64,000 nt of DNA from Micrasema longulum (taxonomy: Eukaryota > Arthropoda > Insecta > Trichoptera > Brachycentridae): the NCBI GenBank assembly GCA_022494885.1, contig JAGVSM010001251.1:62001-126000 (forward strand), given 5' to 3'. The notes below the pieces were generated by a model. The model made no database searches and was not told where the DNA came from. It worked only from the letters and a program-made list of their open reading frames with translations. Both the position numbers and the translations under genes were made by a program. Positions 1-10,137 of the stretch are shown here, in pieces (position 1 is the stretch's first letter; each line of letters begins with the position of its first letter).

Positions 1-716
1 AATATTTTTGATGTAAACATCATAATATGGAGACCAGATAACAGAGGAATACTCTAGGTGCGGGCGAACTAGGGAACATAAGAGGTTATTAAGGGTATTA
101 ATATTTTTGAAGTCAGTTTTGCTTCTGTTGATGAATCCCATGAGTTTAAAGGATTTATTGATAACATGTTCAATGTGAATTGTAAAAAAAAGTTTACTGT
201 CAAGTATAATACCTAAATCTCGAATACTAGATAAAATGATAATATATCGTTGTTCAGTGAGTAGTCGTATATGATTGGATTTTCCAGACGAAAAAATATC
301 CAATAATCTACATCTCAACTTGCTTAAGTTGAGATGTAGATTATTGGATGAACACCAGGTGCTAAAAGATAGTAAATCAGATTGTAATAGGGAAAAATCG
401 AAAGGGTTGTCAATTTGTTTGCAAATCTTAGTGTCGTCAGCGAACAGCCAAATTGCTGAAGTAAGAAAAACATTTTTTAGATCATTGATGAATAGATTGA
501 GTAGCAAAAAAGCAAGGTGAGCACCCTGTGGTACACCTGAAGATATATAAGTGCTGTTTGAGATGGAATTATTTACCCTTACAAATTGTTTTCTTTCACT
601 GAGATATGACTTAAAGAACGATAAAAATGGATTACGAATTCCAAACGAAGACAGTTTGGGCAACATTATTTGGTGATCGACCTTGTCAAAAGCTTTGGAA
701 AAATCGGTATACATCA
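1..716 (-). pseudogene. Non-LTR retrotransposon reverse transcriptase fragment (runs off left edge)
   Basis: Read on the minus strand, this encodes the core of a LINE reverse transcriptase. Motif A (DFSKAFDKVDH) lies near 680-710, the SSGVPQG motif near 525-544, and the catalytic FADD motif near 427-447. After it come a DLGIILDSKL-type segment and a thumb-like stretch (RPHLEYSSVIWSP) near 20-60. At least one frameshift near position 190 and a palindromic insertion at 298-349 break the frame, so it cannot make a working enzyme. The 5' end is truncated just before motif A, the usual result of incomplete target-primed reverse transcription. The 3' end lies outside the window. The motif spacing fits the Jockey/CR1/I group of LINEs; the exact clade is not resolved. 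Confidence 0.85.
298..349. repeat. Perfect 24-bp palindrome with 4-nt spacer
   Basis: Arms 298-321 and 326-349 are exact reverse complements around the spacer GCTT. It sits inside the reverse transcriptase fragment, just after the FADD region, where the second arm copies the first backwards and destroys the reading frame. It looks like a templated inverted duplication rather than a transposon end. Confidence 0.9.
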
Positions 717-720
717 CATC

Positions 721-1447
721 AAATTACATTTCTAATCACACAAACAATATATTATATTTAGGCTTGATTATAATATAAATGGTGAAGAACATTATAATTA
801 ATATTTTTAAAGTTTTTACATTGTGACCCATTAACATTATAGTTAAGATGAAAGGATAAAAACTGAAACGCCTGTTTTTTAAGGTTAAATGATTTATTAA
901 GTATTTATTTTATCTTATTTAACATCGACCCGCTTTTAATAGTTGTTGTCCAAACATAAAACAATAGGTAAAGTGTATAAAATAAAATACTTTTTACCTA
1001 AACAATAAAAAACATGAAAATATCACACGTTGATAAATAATTAAAAACAAACAATTAACTATAATTCGTTGCCTTGTAACAGTTTGATGTAAAGTCAATA
1101 CAAGTAAATTGTTTTAGTCTATAGTATTTGTTATAAAGATTATATTAATGTATAATATGTACGTAGATTAAAAAAAAATCGTAATTAGTATACTACCAAT
1201 CACCATTCGTATTTGACACTGAGCGTTTAAATAGCATAATTTATTAAGTGCTCTTTGATGAAACATATTATATTTAATCACTTTTATAATATGAATGTAT
1301 TTAAATAGTTTTAAATTTTTCCCATCAAATGTATCCTTGAATTTCGCGGCCGAAAATCGCAAGTAAACAGGTTTAAATTGAAATAGACATAATTATTTAT
1401 TTAGTATCAATGTGAAATGAAATTTTTATTTAGCATTTAATCAATGG
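721..1447. other. A+T-rich spacer, nothing recognised
   Basis: Low-complexity A+T-rich sequence between two retrotransposon fragments. I see no coding frame with recognisable motifs, no tRNA-like boxes and no clear terminal repeats. Confidence 0.5.
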
Positions 1448-1535
1448 TAGTAAATATTTGTATTTGACCACTTACCGACTTTTTATGTCTACCGGTTTTG
1501 AGATGTACCCGTCTCTTCGTCAGGACACTCACCAC
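1448..1535 (+). repeat. Dispersed repeat (ACCACTTACCG / CTACCGGTTT family), partial copy
   Basis: This segment matches, base for base over most of its length, the reverse complement of 26395-26482. Shared blocks are GTAAATATTTGT, ACCACTTACCGACTTT and TCTACCG followed by TTTNGAGA. It is also structurally like the ends of the foldbacks at 4963-5365 and 59240-59990 (ACCACTT, then CTACCG, then GGTTT). It directly precedes the retrotransposon fragment at 1540. Confidence 0.65.
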
Positions 1536-1539
1536 ACCA

Positions 1540-2622
1540 GCATGTACATACTATCTATTCGCGTCAGAGTATTTCCATACTTTCTCGGGTGTCCCGCAAG
1601 GCTCTAACCTGGGTCCATTGTTGTTCTCAATTTTCATTAATAATATTAAAAATGTAATTTTGAACTCGCGTTTTCTGTTGTTTGCGGATGACTTAAAACT
1701 GTTTTTAAAGGTGACAACTTCTGACGATTTTCGTCTCCTCCAAGCGGATATATCTAATATATCTGAATGGGGAAGGCGAAACAAACTTGGGTTTAATGTT
1801 TCCAAGTGTTCGGTCACGTCCTTCACTAGGGCCCAAAAAACTCTTTTTTTTCGCAACAAAATGAATGACCAGAATCTGATACGAACATCGAATGTTAAGG
1901 ATCTGGGCGTTAGATTTGTAAGCACTCTGACATTTCATGAACACATAGAGACAATCAGTGGTGATGCATTGAAGATGTTAGGATTTGTTCTGCGTATTGC
2001 CAGGGTTTTCGAAAATACCCGCGTACTGAGAACTCTTTACAACTCCTTGGTGCGAAGTAGACTCGAGAGTGGCTCGATGATTTGGGGGCCACATGAACTG
2101 AAGTACTCTCTTGTGATAGAGAAAATCCAAAAGAAGTTTCCGAGATATCTCTACATGAGAGAGTGCGGGTGTTATCCTCGGCTCTACCTGACCGAGTTTC
2201 TCCGGGGTATGCTTGGCTACAACAGTTGAGAGACTAGAAGGAATGTGTATTTGACCACACATTTTTATCGATTGTTGCGCGGTATGATCGATAATTCTGA
2301 AATTATGATGAGCATTGGTTTGTATGTTCCTGATAATTACCTAAGACAGCGTCAGCATAGATTGTTTCATATTCCGATATTCAGGACCAACCTGCCTATG
2401 GTTATGCCTGTTGGAAGAGCTACCGCTATTTTGAACAACATCGCTCTGGATATTGATCTGTTCCATGTATCCGAAGGGGTTTTCCGAGCAGGATTCTTCT
2501 ACTACTTTGACATGAATCTCTTTCGTGTATTTTTTTTCTTTTTTATAATATGTACGTATTGAATATATTTTTGTAATGTATATGTTATATTTAAAATAAA
2601 TAAATTGAATTGAATTGAATTG
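1540..2622 (+). pseudogene. 5'-truncated non-LTR retrotransposon, RT C-terminal half with 3' tail
   Basis: The frame opening near 1540 carries SGVPQGSNLGPLLFSIF near 1584, the catalytic FADD motif at 1681-1692, and a VKDLGVRFVSTLTF segment near 1890. The thumb region has YNSLVRSRLESGSMIWGP near 2040. The same frame continues to 2562 but is interrupted by a single TGA at 2227-2229, so only one obvious disabling change is seen in about 340 codons. The 3' UTR ends in a GAATT/GAATTG repeat near 2600-2622 instead of pure poly(A), as some Jockey/R1/I-type LINEs do. The fingers and all upstream parts are missing. It is relatively young compared with the fragment at 1-716. Confidence 0.87.
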
Positions 2623-2654
2623 AAAATAAAATACTTTACTTTTATCTTTAATAC

Positions 2655-2750
2655 CAATTACAATTGGGAGAACGTCACGTAGCCAGTGGTTAAATTCTAA
2701 CATGAATTAAAATGTTTAACCACAAAGTTAATTGCTTTGAACATAAAAAA
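2655..2750. repeat. Foldback-family end fragment (AACCACAAAGTT motif)
   Basis: The sequence AACCACAAAGTTAATTGCTTT near 2717 resembles the right ends of the foldbacks at 5346-5365 and 59965-59990, which also read AACCACAAAGTT. The inner part has AGTGGTTAAA, as in those ends. With the family copy at 1448-1535 it brackets the LINE at 1540-2622. The match is short and the assignment tentative. Confidence 0.4.
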
Positions 2751-3130
2751 TACATTATTTCTCAATTTATCCTACAAATATCAACGTATGTTTTTAGATT
2801 ATAATTTAAATTAGCAAAAAATACTCATAAAAAAGGAAGTGGGAACATAACAACATGTCTTTTATCACTTAAAATCAATTACTGCAAATGACCAGCAAAT
2901 TTTTTTTGCACTATCAATTTTTTCTTAAACTTGTATTAAGACTCAAATAATTCATTTTATTATTTACGTTGTATATACGCCTATTCTGGCTTTTTTTACA
3001 AAGTGAGTATTCATAGATATAGGTATATAAAAAAAGAAATAATTTTAAATATCAAACAAAGAAAACAACAAGTATAAATAAAAATTAATGAAATAAAACA
3101 TAAAGCAAAAAGTATAAAAGTTTATGTAAT
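2751..3130. other. A+T-rich spacer, nothing recognised
   Basis: Homopolymer-rich A+T sequence without motifs I can name. Confidence 0.4.
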
Positions 3131-3226
3131 AAAAACGATCAAGATACGCTGCGATTGGTGTACCAATACAGTGCCCCATACACCATTAAGTGCGGAAAGG
3201 GAATGATGATGACGATGAATGATAAT
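3131..3226 (+). repeat. tRNA-derived SINE family B, 5'-truncated copy
   Basis: Matches the 3' part of the SINEs at 15471, 38797 and 54016: GATCAAGATACGCTGCGATT, then GTGTACCAATACAGTGC, CCATTAAGTGCG and a GATGATGA 3' tail. The tRNA-related head is absent, consistent with 5' truncation. Confidence 0.75.
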
Positions 3227-3324
3227 AAAAAATATTATGTAATTAGTGGAGCAGTGTAAAAACAGGATTTTTAATTTAAAAAAAACATTCACGTGGTATA
3301 GAGAATCAAATCATTGAATTTAAA

Positions 3325-3902
3325 AATTTCCAAAAACGGAAAAAATTCTAATGTATAAAGCCTATGTAAAAACTAAAATATGTTATACGCAACTACTATG
3401 GGGAGCAGGATATCAAAATGACATAAACAGACTACAAAGACAACAAAATAAAATATTAAAGTTAGTATATGACCTTCCCTATCTAACTGCAACTAGATAA
3501 CTTTTTAAACAAACTAAGCAATTAAATGTAACTGAACTCTTTCAACTAGAATCATTAAAATTTATCCATAAATTAGCCACTAATGTAATTGTAGACGAAG
3601 AACTAAAACTTGTAAAAAATTGTAGTCAACATGGACATAATACGAGAATATCAGACAAATCCATATACAACTTTCAAAACAAGACAAGGACAATCAAGAC
3701 TAATGAACCAGGGACTGAAATTATACAATAAACTACCAGACAAAACTAAACAAAAGACTCAGACAAACTTTTCAAAAGATGTAAAAAATATTATTTTGAA
3801 CAACAGAGTATAAATGAAAAATGTATATATTATTTTATGTAAAATGAATGTAATAATCCGTAAGGGTTTATAAATAAATATTCAAATAATAAAAAAAAAA
3901 AA
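3325..3902 (+). pseudogene. Non-LTR retrotransposon 3' end (RT thumb plus poly(A))
   Basis: The first frame reads YKAYVKTKICYTQLLWGAG from about 3351, a typical LINE thumb segment preceding RLQRQQNKILKLVYDLP. Further on there is a CSQHGHNTR motif (near 3625-3650) and, after a frameshift, GLKLYNKLPDKTKQ, which is the usual C-terminal block of CR1/Jockey-like polymerases. A stop at 3811-3813 is followed by a short 3' UTR and an A-rich tail ending near 3902. Internal stop and frameshift make it dead. It is 5'-truncated to about 580 bp. It is a different lineage from the fragments at 1-716 and 1540-2622, judged by its Lys/Asn-rich composition. Confidence 0.82.
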
Positions 3903-4962
3903 GATGAACAGTGATTTTTATAAATGAAATGTTTGTGTTGAAAAAATCAACATCACACATCGCATTTCCATTTCTTTGAATTCTGTCCAGAGTATTGTGA
4001 TACATATAATTGGTACTGCCAAAGTTAGGAAAGAAAATTTGACAGTTTTTTGTGGCGCGATCGGGTACGCAAATGTTGATCTCATTCAACAGTAGTGGAC
4101 ATTTATGCTAGGAATCGGATTAAATTTGATTGATTTAATAATTGTATAAACTGTAGTCAAATTGGATCAATATTTCAAAAATGGAGAATCTATTTGAGAA
4201 GAAAATGTTTTTTAAACGTGAATGTTGTCAAAGTGATTAAATTGATTGCATTTGTTACCTTTATTATATTATACCAGGAAACACTTGAATTCTGATTTTG
4301 TGCTTGTCATTTAAAAACCCAATGGACGTATATAACCATAAATAAATATATTGTATCATCCTCGTGTGTGAATTGTGAAATAATCATGGGCGAGTGTTTT
4401 CTGCCGTGCAGAGCCTAAACCGCCGCAACTCACAATATGTCGTTTTTGAGCTGTTTATTGATTCGTAATCAAAATTTAATTAGCTATAAATGTATCCCAC
4501 TATTATTTTTCTAAAAAAACTGGAAGGTTGTAAATTAAATACCTACCCATGTAGTAACATCACATTTTTAGCCCATAAACGTTAAAAATACGAACTAAAA
4601 TGGGGTTTTCAAAAAAAAAACTTGATTATATTCCCTTATTACTATGGTATTCTCATCTTTATTTTATCAATTTGCCTAGGCGTAACTTTATATCGAGTAA
4701 CAAGTAAGGCCTAATATATAATATCATCTTTACGTATTTTTACGTAAATACCTAACAGGATTTGCAACGATCGCTGTGATGCAATAGTAAAGTAACTTTA
4801 ATTTATTGCGGCAATACGTATCACTCAGATATTATATCATAATTACGAGTAAATAAGATGTGAATTATATTAAGAAATAAGATCGTTCAATTACTAGAAA
4901 GAAATAGATTGATTTATTATTTGTAAAGGTGCCAAAATATATTTTTTAAAATTAATTTGATT
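3903..4962. other. Unannotated A+T-rich stretch
   Basis: No coding motif, RNA-gene signature or terminal repeat that I can support. Short open frames here have no recognisable content. Confidence 0.4.
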
Positions 4963-5365
4963 TACTTTGGGTAAACTTAATTAATAAAATAAACGAAAAA
5001 CAACTTTGTTTTCAACCACTTATTTTTCATTACTTTCTACCGACTGGTTTCAAAGCAACACAATTTCTTTATCAAGGTATACACAACTAATGATTTGTAT
5101 CCTATTTCATTTTTACAGTGATAACTAAATAAAACATTATTGATGCATATGGAGCTAATAAGTCAAGGGTTTTTTTATGTTTTTCTTTTAATGACGGAAA
5201 GTGTGAAGTGAGATGGATTCAATCTTTAAAACTAGACAGGAGTCGACCAAAGGAAATATTGTTAATTTGGTTATTTTTTATTTTTTACTTATAAAAAGTA
5301 AGTAAGTGGTTAAAAGCAAAGTTGTTTTATATTTATTTTATTATAATAAATAACCACAAAGTTTG
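4963..5365. mobile_element. Foldback/MITE-like element with about 65-bp imperfect terminal inverted repeats
   Basis: The left arm (about 4963-5027) and right arm (about 5300-5365) are near reverse complements. The strongest part is AAAACAACTTTGTTTTCAACC at 4997-5017 against the complement of 5308-5328. The ends read toward ACTTTGTGGTTA. The interior block CTACCGACTGGTTTCAAAG near 5040, and a second block near 5145-5240, recur in the larger foldback at 59240-59990. No coding capacity is seen, so it would need a partner transposase. The exact boundaries and target duplication are uncertain. Confidence 0.7.
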
Positions 5366-6066
5366 TGCTTCAAAAAATCCTCTAAGAAAGATTGCTTTCG
5401 AGTTCCTAGAGCGCAAAAAATAAAGAATACTTTTGCATATCACGACGCGACGTGAGTCTTATTACGGGAGTATGCTGGGGGAAGAGAAGGTCCAGTGTGC
5501 TTCATGTAAACAATGAGCCCATGAGAAATGCATTGTAAGGGAATCTTCTACTTTTGTTTGTCAATATGGTGATTTGGACGACGATTAATACGTGTAATTT
5601 AATTAACTATTATATTTTAAAATTATTTATGAATTAAATGTTTTTTTTTCTTAGTAATAATAATAATGTATTTGCAAGTTGGTACATCTGAATTTTTCTA
5701 AACGCACATTGAATTAAATTGAATTGAAGTGTCAAAAGGACAATTTTTTTTCCCATAATTGTTTCTTCGATATTTTACTAATAAATTTTTTTTTGGTAGT
5801 AAAAGTTATATAATTGAATATTTACCGTGTAATACCGACACGAAGATGCCTCTGAGTAATTTCCTCACGATTACTGCATTTCAAATTGCAATCGCCCTCA
5901 TAGCGTTGGAGTGTTATAATTTAAGCGTAGTGTTAGCTCTTCTTACGAGTATCAACCGTACTTACCTCATCGATACTCAATACACAATATATTTCGCAAT
6001 ACTCAGTAAATGGCTGATATTGGCATGGATCTAGCCTATTTAGTGGCAATATGCAGCCGATTATTG
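5366..6066. other. Unannotated spacer before the mariner element
   Basis: A short frame at 5759-6034 has no recognisable protein motif; I see no other feature. Confidence 0.4.
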
Positions 6067-6068
6067 TA

Positions 6069-6742
6069 CGAGGGTCAGTCAAAAACAAATGCTTCCTATT
6101 TTTTTCTACTTAAATAAAGTTACTTAGGTGAAAAATTTGAATTTTGGCGCTATTTCCCAAACTTCTTCTACAACCTACTGCAATAGTAATTTTAAGCATC
6201 AAAAACTGACAGCACCGCAGTCGCTTGCAAAATGGCCGACATCGATGTACGTATTAAACAGCGTTCTGTGATTGAATTATTTAATGCAGAAGGTAAAACG
6301 GCCATTCGCATGCATGAAAGACTAAAAATGTGTACGGTGATGCAACAGTGGATGTCAGCACTATTAAACGAAGCCAAAGGACAAACACCGTTGGATGACA
6401 AAAAGCGCACTAGCAGGCCGTTGACTGCGGTAACTACGCAGCATTCAGCGAGTCGATGACATCCTTTGTAGTGACAGCCGGATAACTACTAATGAATTGT
6501 GTCGCATTCTCTCATTCATTAAAGGCAGTATGATGACGATTATGACTGTCCTTTTTAGCGCAATGGAATATATGTCCTTTTTAAAAGATGAACCAAAACC
6601 GTGAAAATGGACGGATGTTATATTGAAAAGTGACAAATTAATCGTCAAAAGTATGTTTTTTAACCTATCAAATTGCATTTTAATTTCTTGACAATTAAAA
6701 GGAGACAAAAAATAGGAGGCATAAGTTTTTGACTGACCCTCG
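6069..6742 (+). mobile_element. Internally deleted Tc1/mariner-type transposon with intact ends
   Basis: The element begins CGAGGGTCAGTCAAAAAC at 6069 and ends with the inverted copy GTTTTTGACTGACCCTCG at 6742; the inverted repeat extends to about 36 bp with a few mismatches. It is flanked by TA at 6067-6068 and 6743-6744, the diagnostic target duplication of mariners. Total length is about 674 bp, against about 1.3 kb for a full-length mariner, so around half is lost. It retains the start and the very end of a transposase frame (6232-6640), with the catalytic core deleted. The ends look well preserved, so it could once have been mobilised in trans. Confidence 0.92.
6232..6640 (+). pseudogene. 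Mariner transposase remnant (N-terminus and C-terminal tail only)
   Basis: The frame starts MADIDVRIKQRSVIELFNAE at 6232, the N-terminal helix-turn-helix region typical of mariner transposases, and continues TAIRMHERLK. After a frameshift it reads EAKGQTPLDDKKR and GRPLTAV-like residues, the usual linker of this family. Stops appear near 6457. The three catalytic Asp residues are missing because the middle has been deleted. A final CYIEK-like peptide followed by a stop near 6615-6640 corresponds to the normal mariner C-terminus. It cannot encode active transposase. Confidence 0.85.
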
Positions 6743-6744
6743 TA

Positions 6745-7439
6745 TATTAACGATATTAACCATCGCCAATTTGTTTATCATCTTACATTTTTTTTTTGTC
6801 AATTATAATATCTGATTCTTGTGATGAAAATATGTAAGACTAGTTTTTTTTAAAAACGTTTAATGGTAGTTTAATGGCAGTACCTATTATGTGGTCCTAT
6901 AGAAGAGTACTAGGAATAAATTACGTGGAGAATTGCAATACAAATGATGACTTACGAAGACCGGCACTTGCCAATTTGATTTTGCGTAGCAAAAATCTCC
7001 TGCATTATATTTTAGAAGGAAATATATAGGACACGAACCATTAAAGATGACCCTCCCAACAGTATATTACAATAAATAAGACATTTCAGTTTTGTTTTTA
7101 ATGACAAGTGAAATAAGATTCTACTCATCTTATTATGTTTATTTTAATTTATGTTAACATGATTGCACATTAAAATCTCCTTAAAAAAAGGAAAAAATAT
7201 CATATATAAAAATAATATGAAGAATGAACTGTCGAAGATGAATTACAATTTAACACGAAAAAACTTGACCGAATGGTTTGTTTTCATTAAATAAAAATGA
7301 ATGCATACTAAGTTACAGTTCTTTTATGCTTTAAAAAAATGTTTTTTAAATTTTAAATGCCTACTATTTGCATATTTATAATAATGTATGAAAAAAAGTA
7401 CCCGATACAGCAATACCAACAAGTCCTATTCACTAGCGT
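6745..7439. other. Unannotated A+T-rich spacer
   Basis: No feature I can support. Confidence 0.4.
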
Positions 7440-7640
7440 CAACGAGTGGTCTTTAGGCCCCGCAAACCCCGGGCAATGTGATCGCTGCTATTATAACAGT
7501 GTCATAGCAAACAGTGAGAGGGCGAATGGCAAATCTACGGAACCAAATAACGGGAACTTCTCACCTAAGGGAAGGCGACCCTTGCAGAGAGGGCAACGGG
7601 AAACCACGGTGATTTTTATTTACAGAACGCAGGCACTAGA
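7440..7640. other. GC-richer island, unrecognised
   Basis: This stretch, with GGCCCCGCAAACCCCGGGCA at 7457-7476 and CCTAAGGGAAGGCGACCC near 7564, is much richer in G+C than its surroundings. An open frame (7357-7662) crosses it, but its protein has no motif I recognise. It may be a piece of an untranslated or 5' region of a retroelement; that is a guess. Confidence 0.3.
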
Positions 7641-7890
7641 AGATGATACAGCATTTCTTTGATCATTGAATAATTAACCCAGTGAAAAGTATTAGTAAGG
7701 AAAAACATGAAAAACCTTATGTTAACTTATAAATTAATATCTGTATAAACCATGGTTGCCATATATAACGAAATGTTTAGGAAATAAGGTTTTGTGATAA
7801 TTTAATTTCCAAAACATCATAACTTTTGAACCAAATGAGATAATTTCAATATATAAGGAGGTTCCAATGTAAAATAATAATTATTTTCAT

Positions 7891-8065
7891 CGGGTTGTGG
7901 TCCTGTGGCTAGTGTCTAGGACTCACGGACCACAGGTCTGTGGTTCGAATCCCACTCCACCACTAATTGATTCTATTTTCTAATAGTGAGTTATTTACAA
8001 CTCGTTGAAAATGGCCCTCAAAATTAAATATTTGGGTAAATCATAAAAACGCAAATATTTCTTTT
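7891..8065 (+). repeat. tRNA-derived SINE family A, copy 1
   Basis: The head carries an A-box-like GTGGCTAGTGTC and a perfect RNA polymerase III B box GGTTCGAATCC near 7941-7952, so it descends from a tRNA gene. It is followed by a conserved central block (TTCTAATAGTGAGTTATTTA then CAACTCGTTGAAAATGGCCC) and an end region reading ATATTTGGGTAAATCATAA and CGCAAATATTTCTTT. Copies occur at 27598, 33657, 46800 and 54661, with decayed ones at 44658 and 52420. A SINE of this type would be transcribed from its internal promoter and moved by a LINE partner. Confidence 0.9.
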
Positions 8066-9692
8066 TTATTAAAAAAAATAAAATAATAATATTAAAATAG
8101 CGTATCCGGGACTACTGATGTTTTTTCCATTAAAGCAAAGGACTTGAGATTTTTACTTCAACAAAAAAAGCATTAAATAGTTTATTGCGATAATTTCTGC
8201 ACTAAGGTACCGATGTATATTGTGAATCACAGATTAAAAGTCGGTGGCAAAGTATTTTTTTTATTTTATGAATTCGGATGAAGCTGGCGGTAGAAACCCG
8301 GACAAGGGAAAGATATTATTCGCCAAACGGATAAATACAGCGACGCCATTTAAAGTAAAAAAATATTTGGCATCTGCAGTGTTTGTGATACATAATCTAA
8401 AAAATATTTCATTTGCTTCGCCATTGTGTGTAATAATCCAGGTTCACACCGAATTAAATTACATAAAAGAACTCGTGATTCGGTGAAACAGCGTTATTAC
8501 ACTTTCTGGTTCGCATAATGTTGACATCTTTTATATTCTGTCAAGGTCGCATTCACAAATAATTATATAATAGAGTAAACAGAGCAGCAGCCACGTTTCC
8601 TTGTTTTTCTAGCACAGTTCGGATTAGTGACTATGGTTGAAAAGTTTATGTATGTTTTCAAAACCCGGAAAAGCGACAATAGGAACACCTGTCACCATGT
8701 AACGCTGGATTACATAAAATTATAAATAATATCGAAATTTCAGTTTTATAATCGGAAATAATGTTTATCTTCGAACCCTTCTTTGTACCTTATAGTGATC
8801 TCGTATATGGTATGGTGCTGAATCGGTAGGTACCGTAGAACAGATCTGTGAATTTCAAACACCGTTTATAGAGACGGTTTGAGGATTTAAAAATCGATGA
8901 ATCAGCTGTTTTGAAACTGGATCAAAATTGAGGATTATTATAAGAAGTCGTGCTGCATACCTTGGGATGGACCAGATGCTCCTCTACCTGTTAATCAACG
9001 TAGATAAGGAATTTACCGTTCGATTTATCTTGCGCAAATATCGCTCTAAATGGAGTCACGATTATAATCCAAACAGAATTGAAGGCCACACAGCGATAGT
9101 ACGCCAGATAAATCTTCTGCACACTTTCATGTCAATAATTAACTTTTTCAAGTTAATTAATTCGAAGCTTTTCGCATGTACCTATTGTTTGCATTTATTA
9201 TTTTTAATTCGGTACCGTAACTAGCCATTTTATATGCAATATATCTAGTACATTCATAACTAGAAAATTCCTTATCAAAAAATGTTTCTAAATATAAGTA
9301 TGTACGTTAAACTAATTTTCTTTGCTGGTAATAATATTTGTGCAATTTTTGAGAAACAGAATAGCTCCAATTAGTGTTATTACTGAGCGAAATTTAACGA
9401 GTTTCGTCTGACGGCCATCATTTTGATCTTCATGTCCGAATTTAGAAATGGCGTATAGCTTGATAAATTGTATAATCATAGTTACCTAGAATGGGAAATA
9501 AAAAAAATCAACGAATTTGAAGGATAAATGAATATTTGGAATTCGAAATTACAAGTAATTTCCAATAAAAATTCGCTGTAAATTTTGTAAAAAGTATTTG
9601 AGAACTAACGTATTAAAATGAGATTCAATTTACTACGTAGTATATAGTGGAGTAAAACACAAATTAACTAGGCACTAGAATAATACTATACG
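8066..9692. other. Unannotated stretch
   Basis: Short frames at 8244-8486 and 8928-9224 have no recognisable motif. Near 9400 there is a GTTTCGTCTGACGGCC motif resembling sequence in the hairpin at 34286-34475. Otherwise nothing supportable. Confidence 0.35.
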
Positions 9693-9808
9693 ATTATTAA
9701 AATTAAAATCAAACACTGATTTGAGTCTACTTATCCTAAAAATAAAATAAACTTAAATACTCGTAGGTCACTCAAATTAGTATTTGATTTTAATATTAAA
9801 ATTATAAT
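9693..9808. repeat. Short foldback (about 35-bp arms)
   Basis: Arms 9693-9726 and 9770-9808 are near reverse complements, sharing AAAATCAAA and TTTGAGT blocks, around a 43-nt loop. It is A+T-rich and non-coding; it may be a tiny MITE, but no target duplication is evident. Confidence 0.6.
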
Positions 9809-10019
9809 ATGGAGTTCTACAAAATAGACACCATCTCAATAAATAAACTAATTGAGATTGAGAAAGTGTAATAATTTAAATTATTTTTTTCGTATTGACA
9901 CCAGTAATGTTAAAATATTTTACACTTGATAGTAGGTCTTGGATTAGCATGGAAGGAATAGATAGACACCTTCCTTAAAAATAAATAATTATTTTTTTTA
10001 ATGAAATAGTTTAAAATAT

Positions 10020-10137
10020 AAAAACGTCTTTAAAAAAATATTGTTACCTGTATGTCCCTAAATTATTATTTTTTTAAACTCCTTGGGAATATTGTATATA
10101 ATTATGTATAATATGTTTTCAATTTAATAAAAAAAAA
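10020..10137 (+). repeat. Retroelement 3' end (TGTATGTCCCTAAAT family), copy 1
   Basis: Contains ACCTGTATGTCCCTAAAT, AACTCCTTGGGAATATTG and TATAATTATGTATAATATG, ending in an A tail at about 10127-10137. The reverse complement of 36612-36745 carries the same blocks in the same order with its own A-rich tail. Ending in poly(A) at both sites indicates a non-LTR retrotransposon or SINE 3' UTR. No coding part is attached. Confidence 0.75.

Noticed and set aside
275..520. Plus-strand 81-codon frame
   Set aside because: It is the antisense shadow of the minus-strand reverse transcriptase, which carries all the motifs.
1551..2703. Four minus-strand frames of 79-124 codons
   Set aside because: All are antisense to the plus-strand LINE at 1540-2622.
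7941..7955. Functional tRNA genes at the B-box matches (also 15521, 27650, 38849, 46852, 54069)
   Set aside because: Each lies in a repeated 170-260-bp SINE with a non-tRNA body and without a complete cloverleaf.
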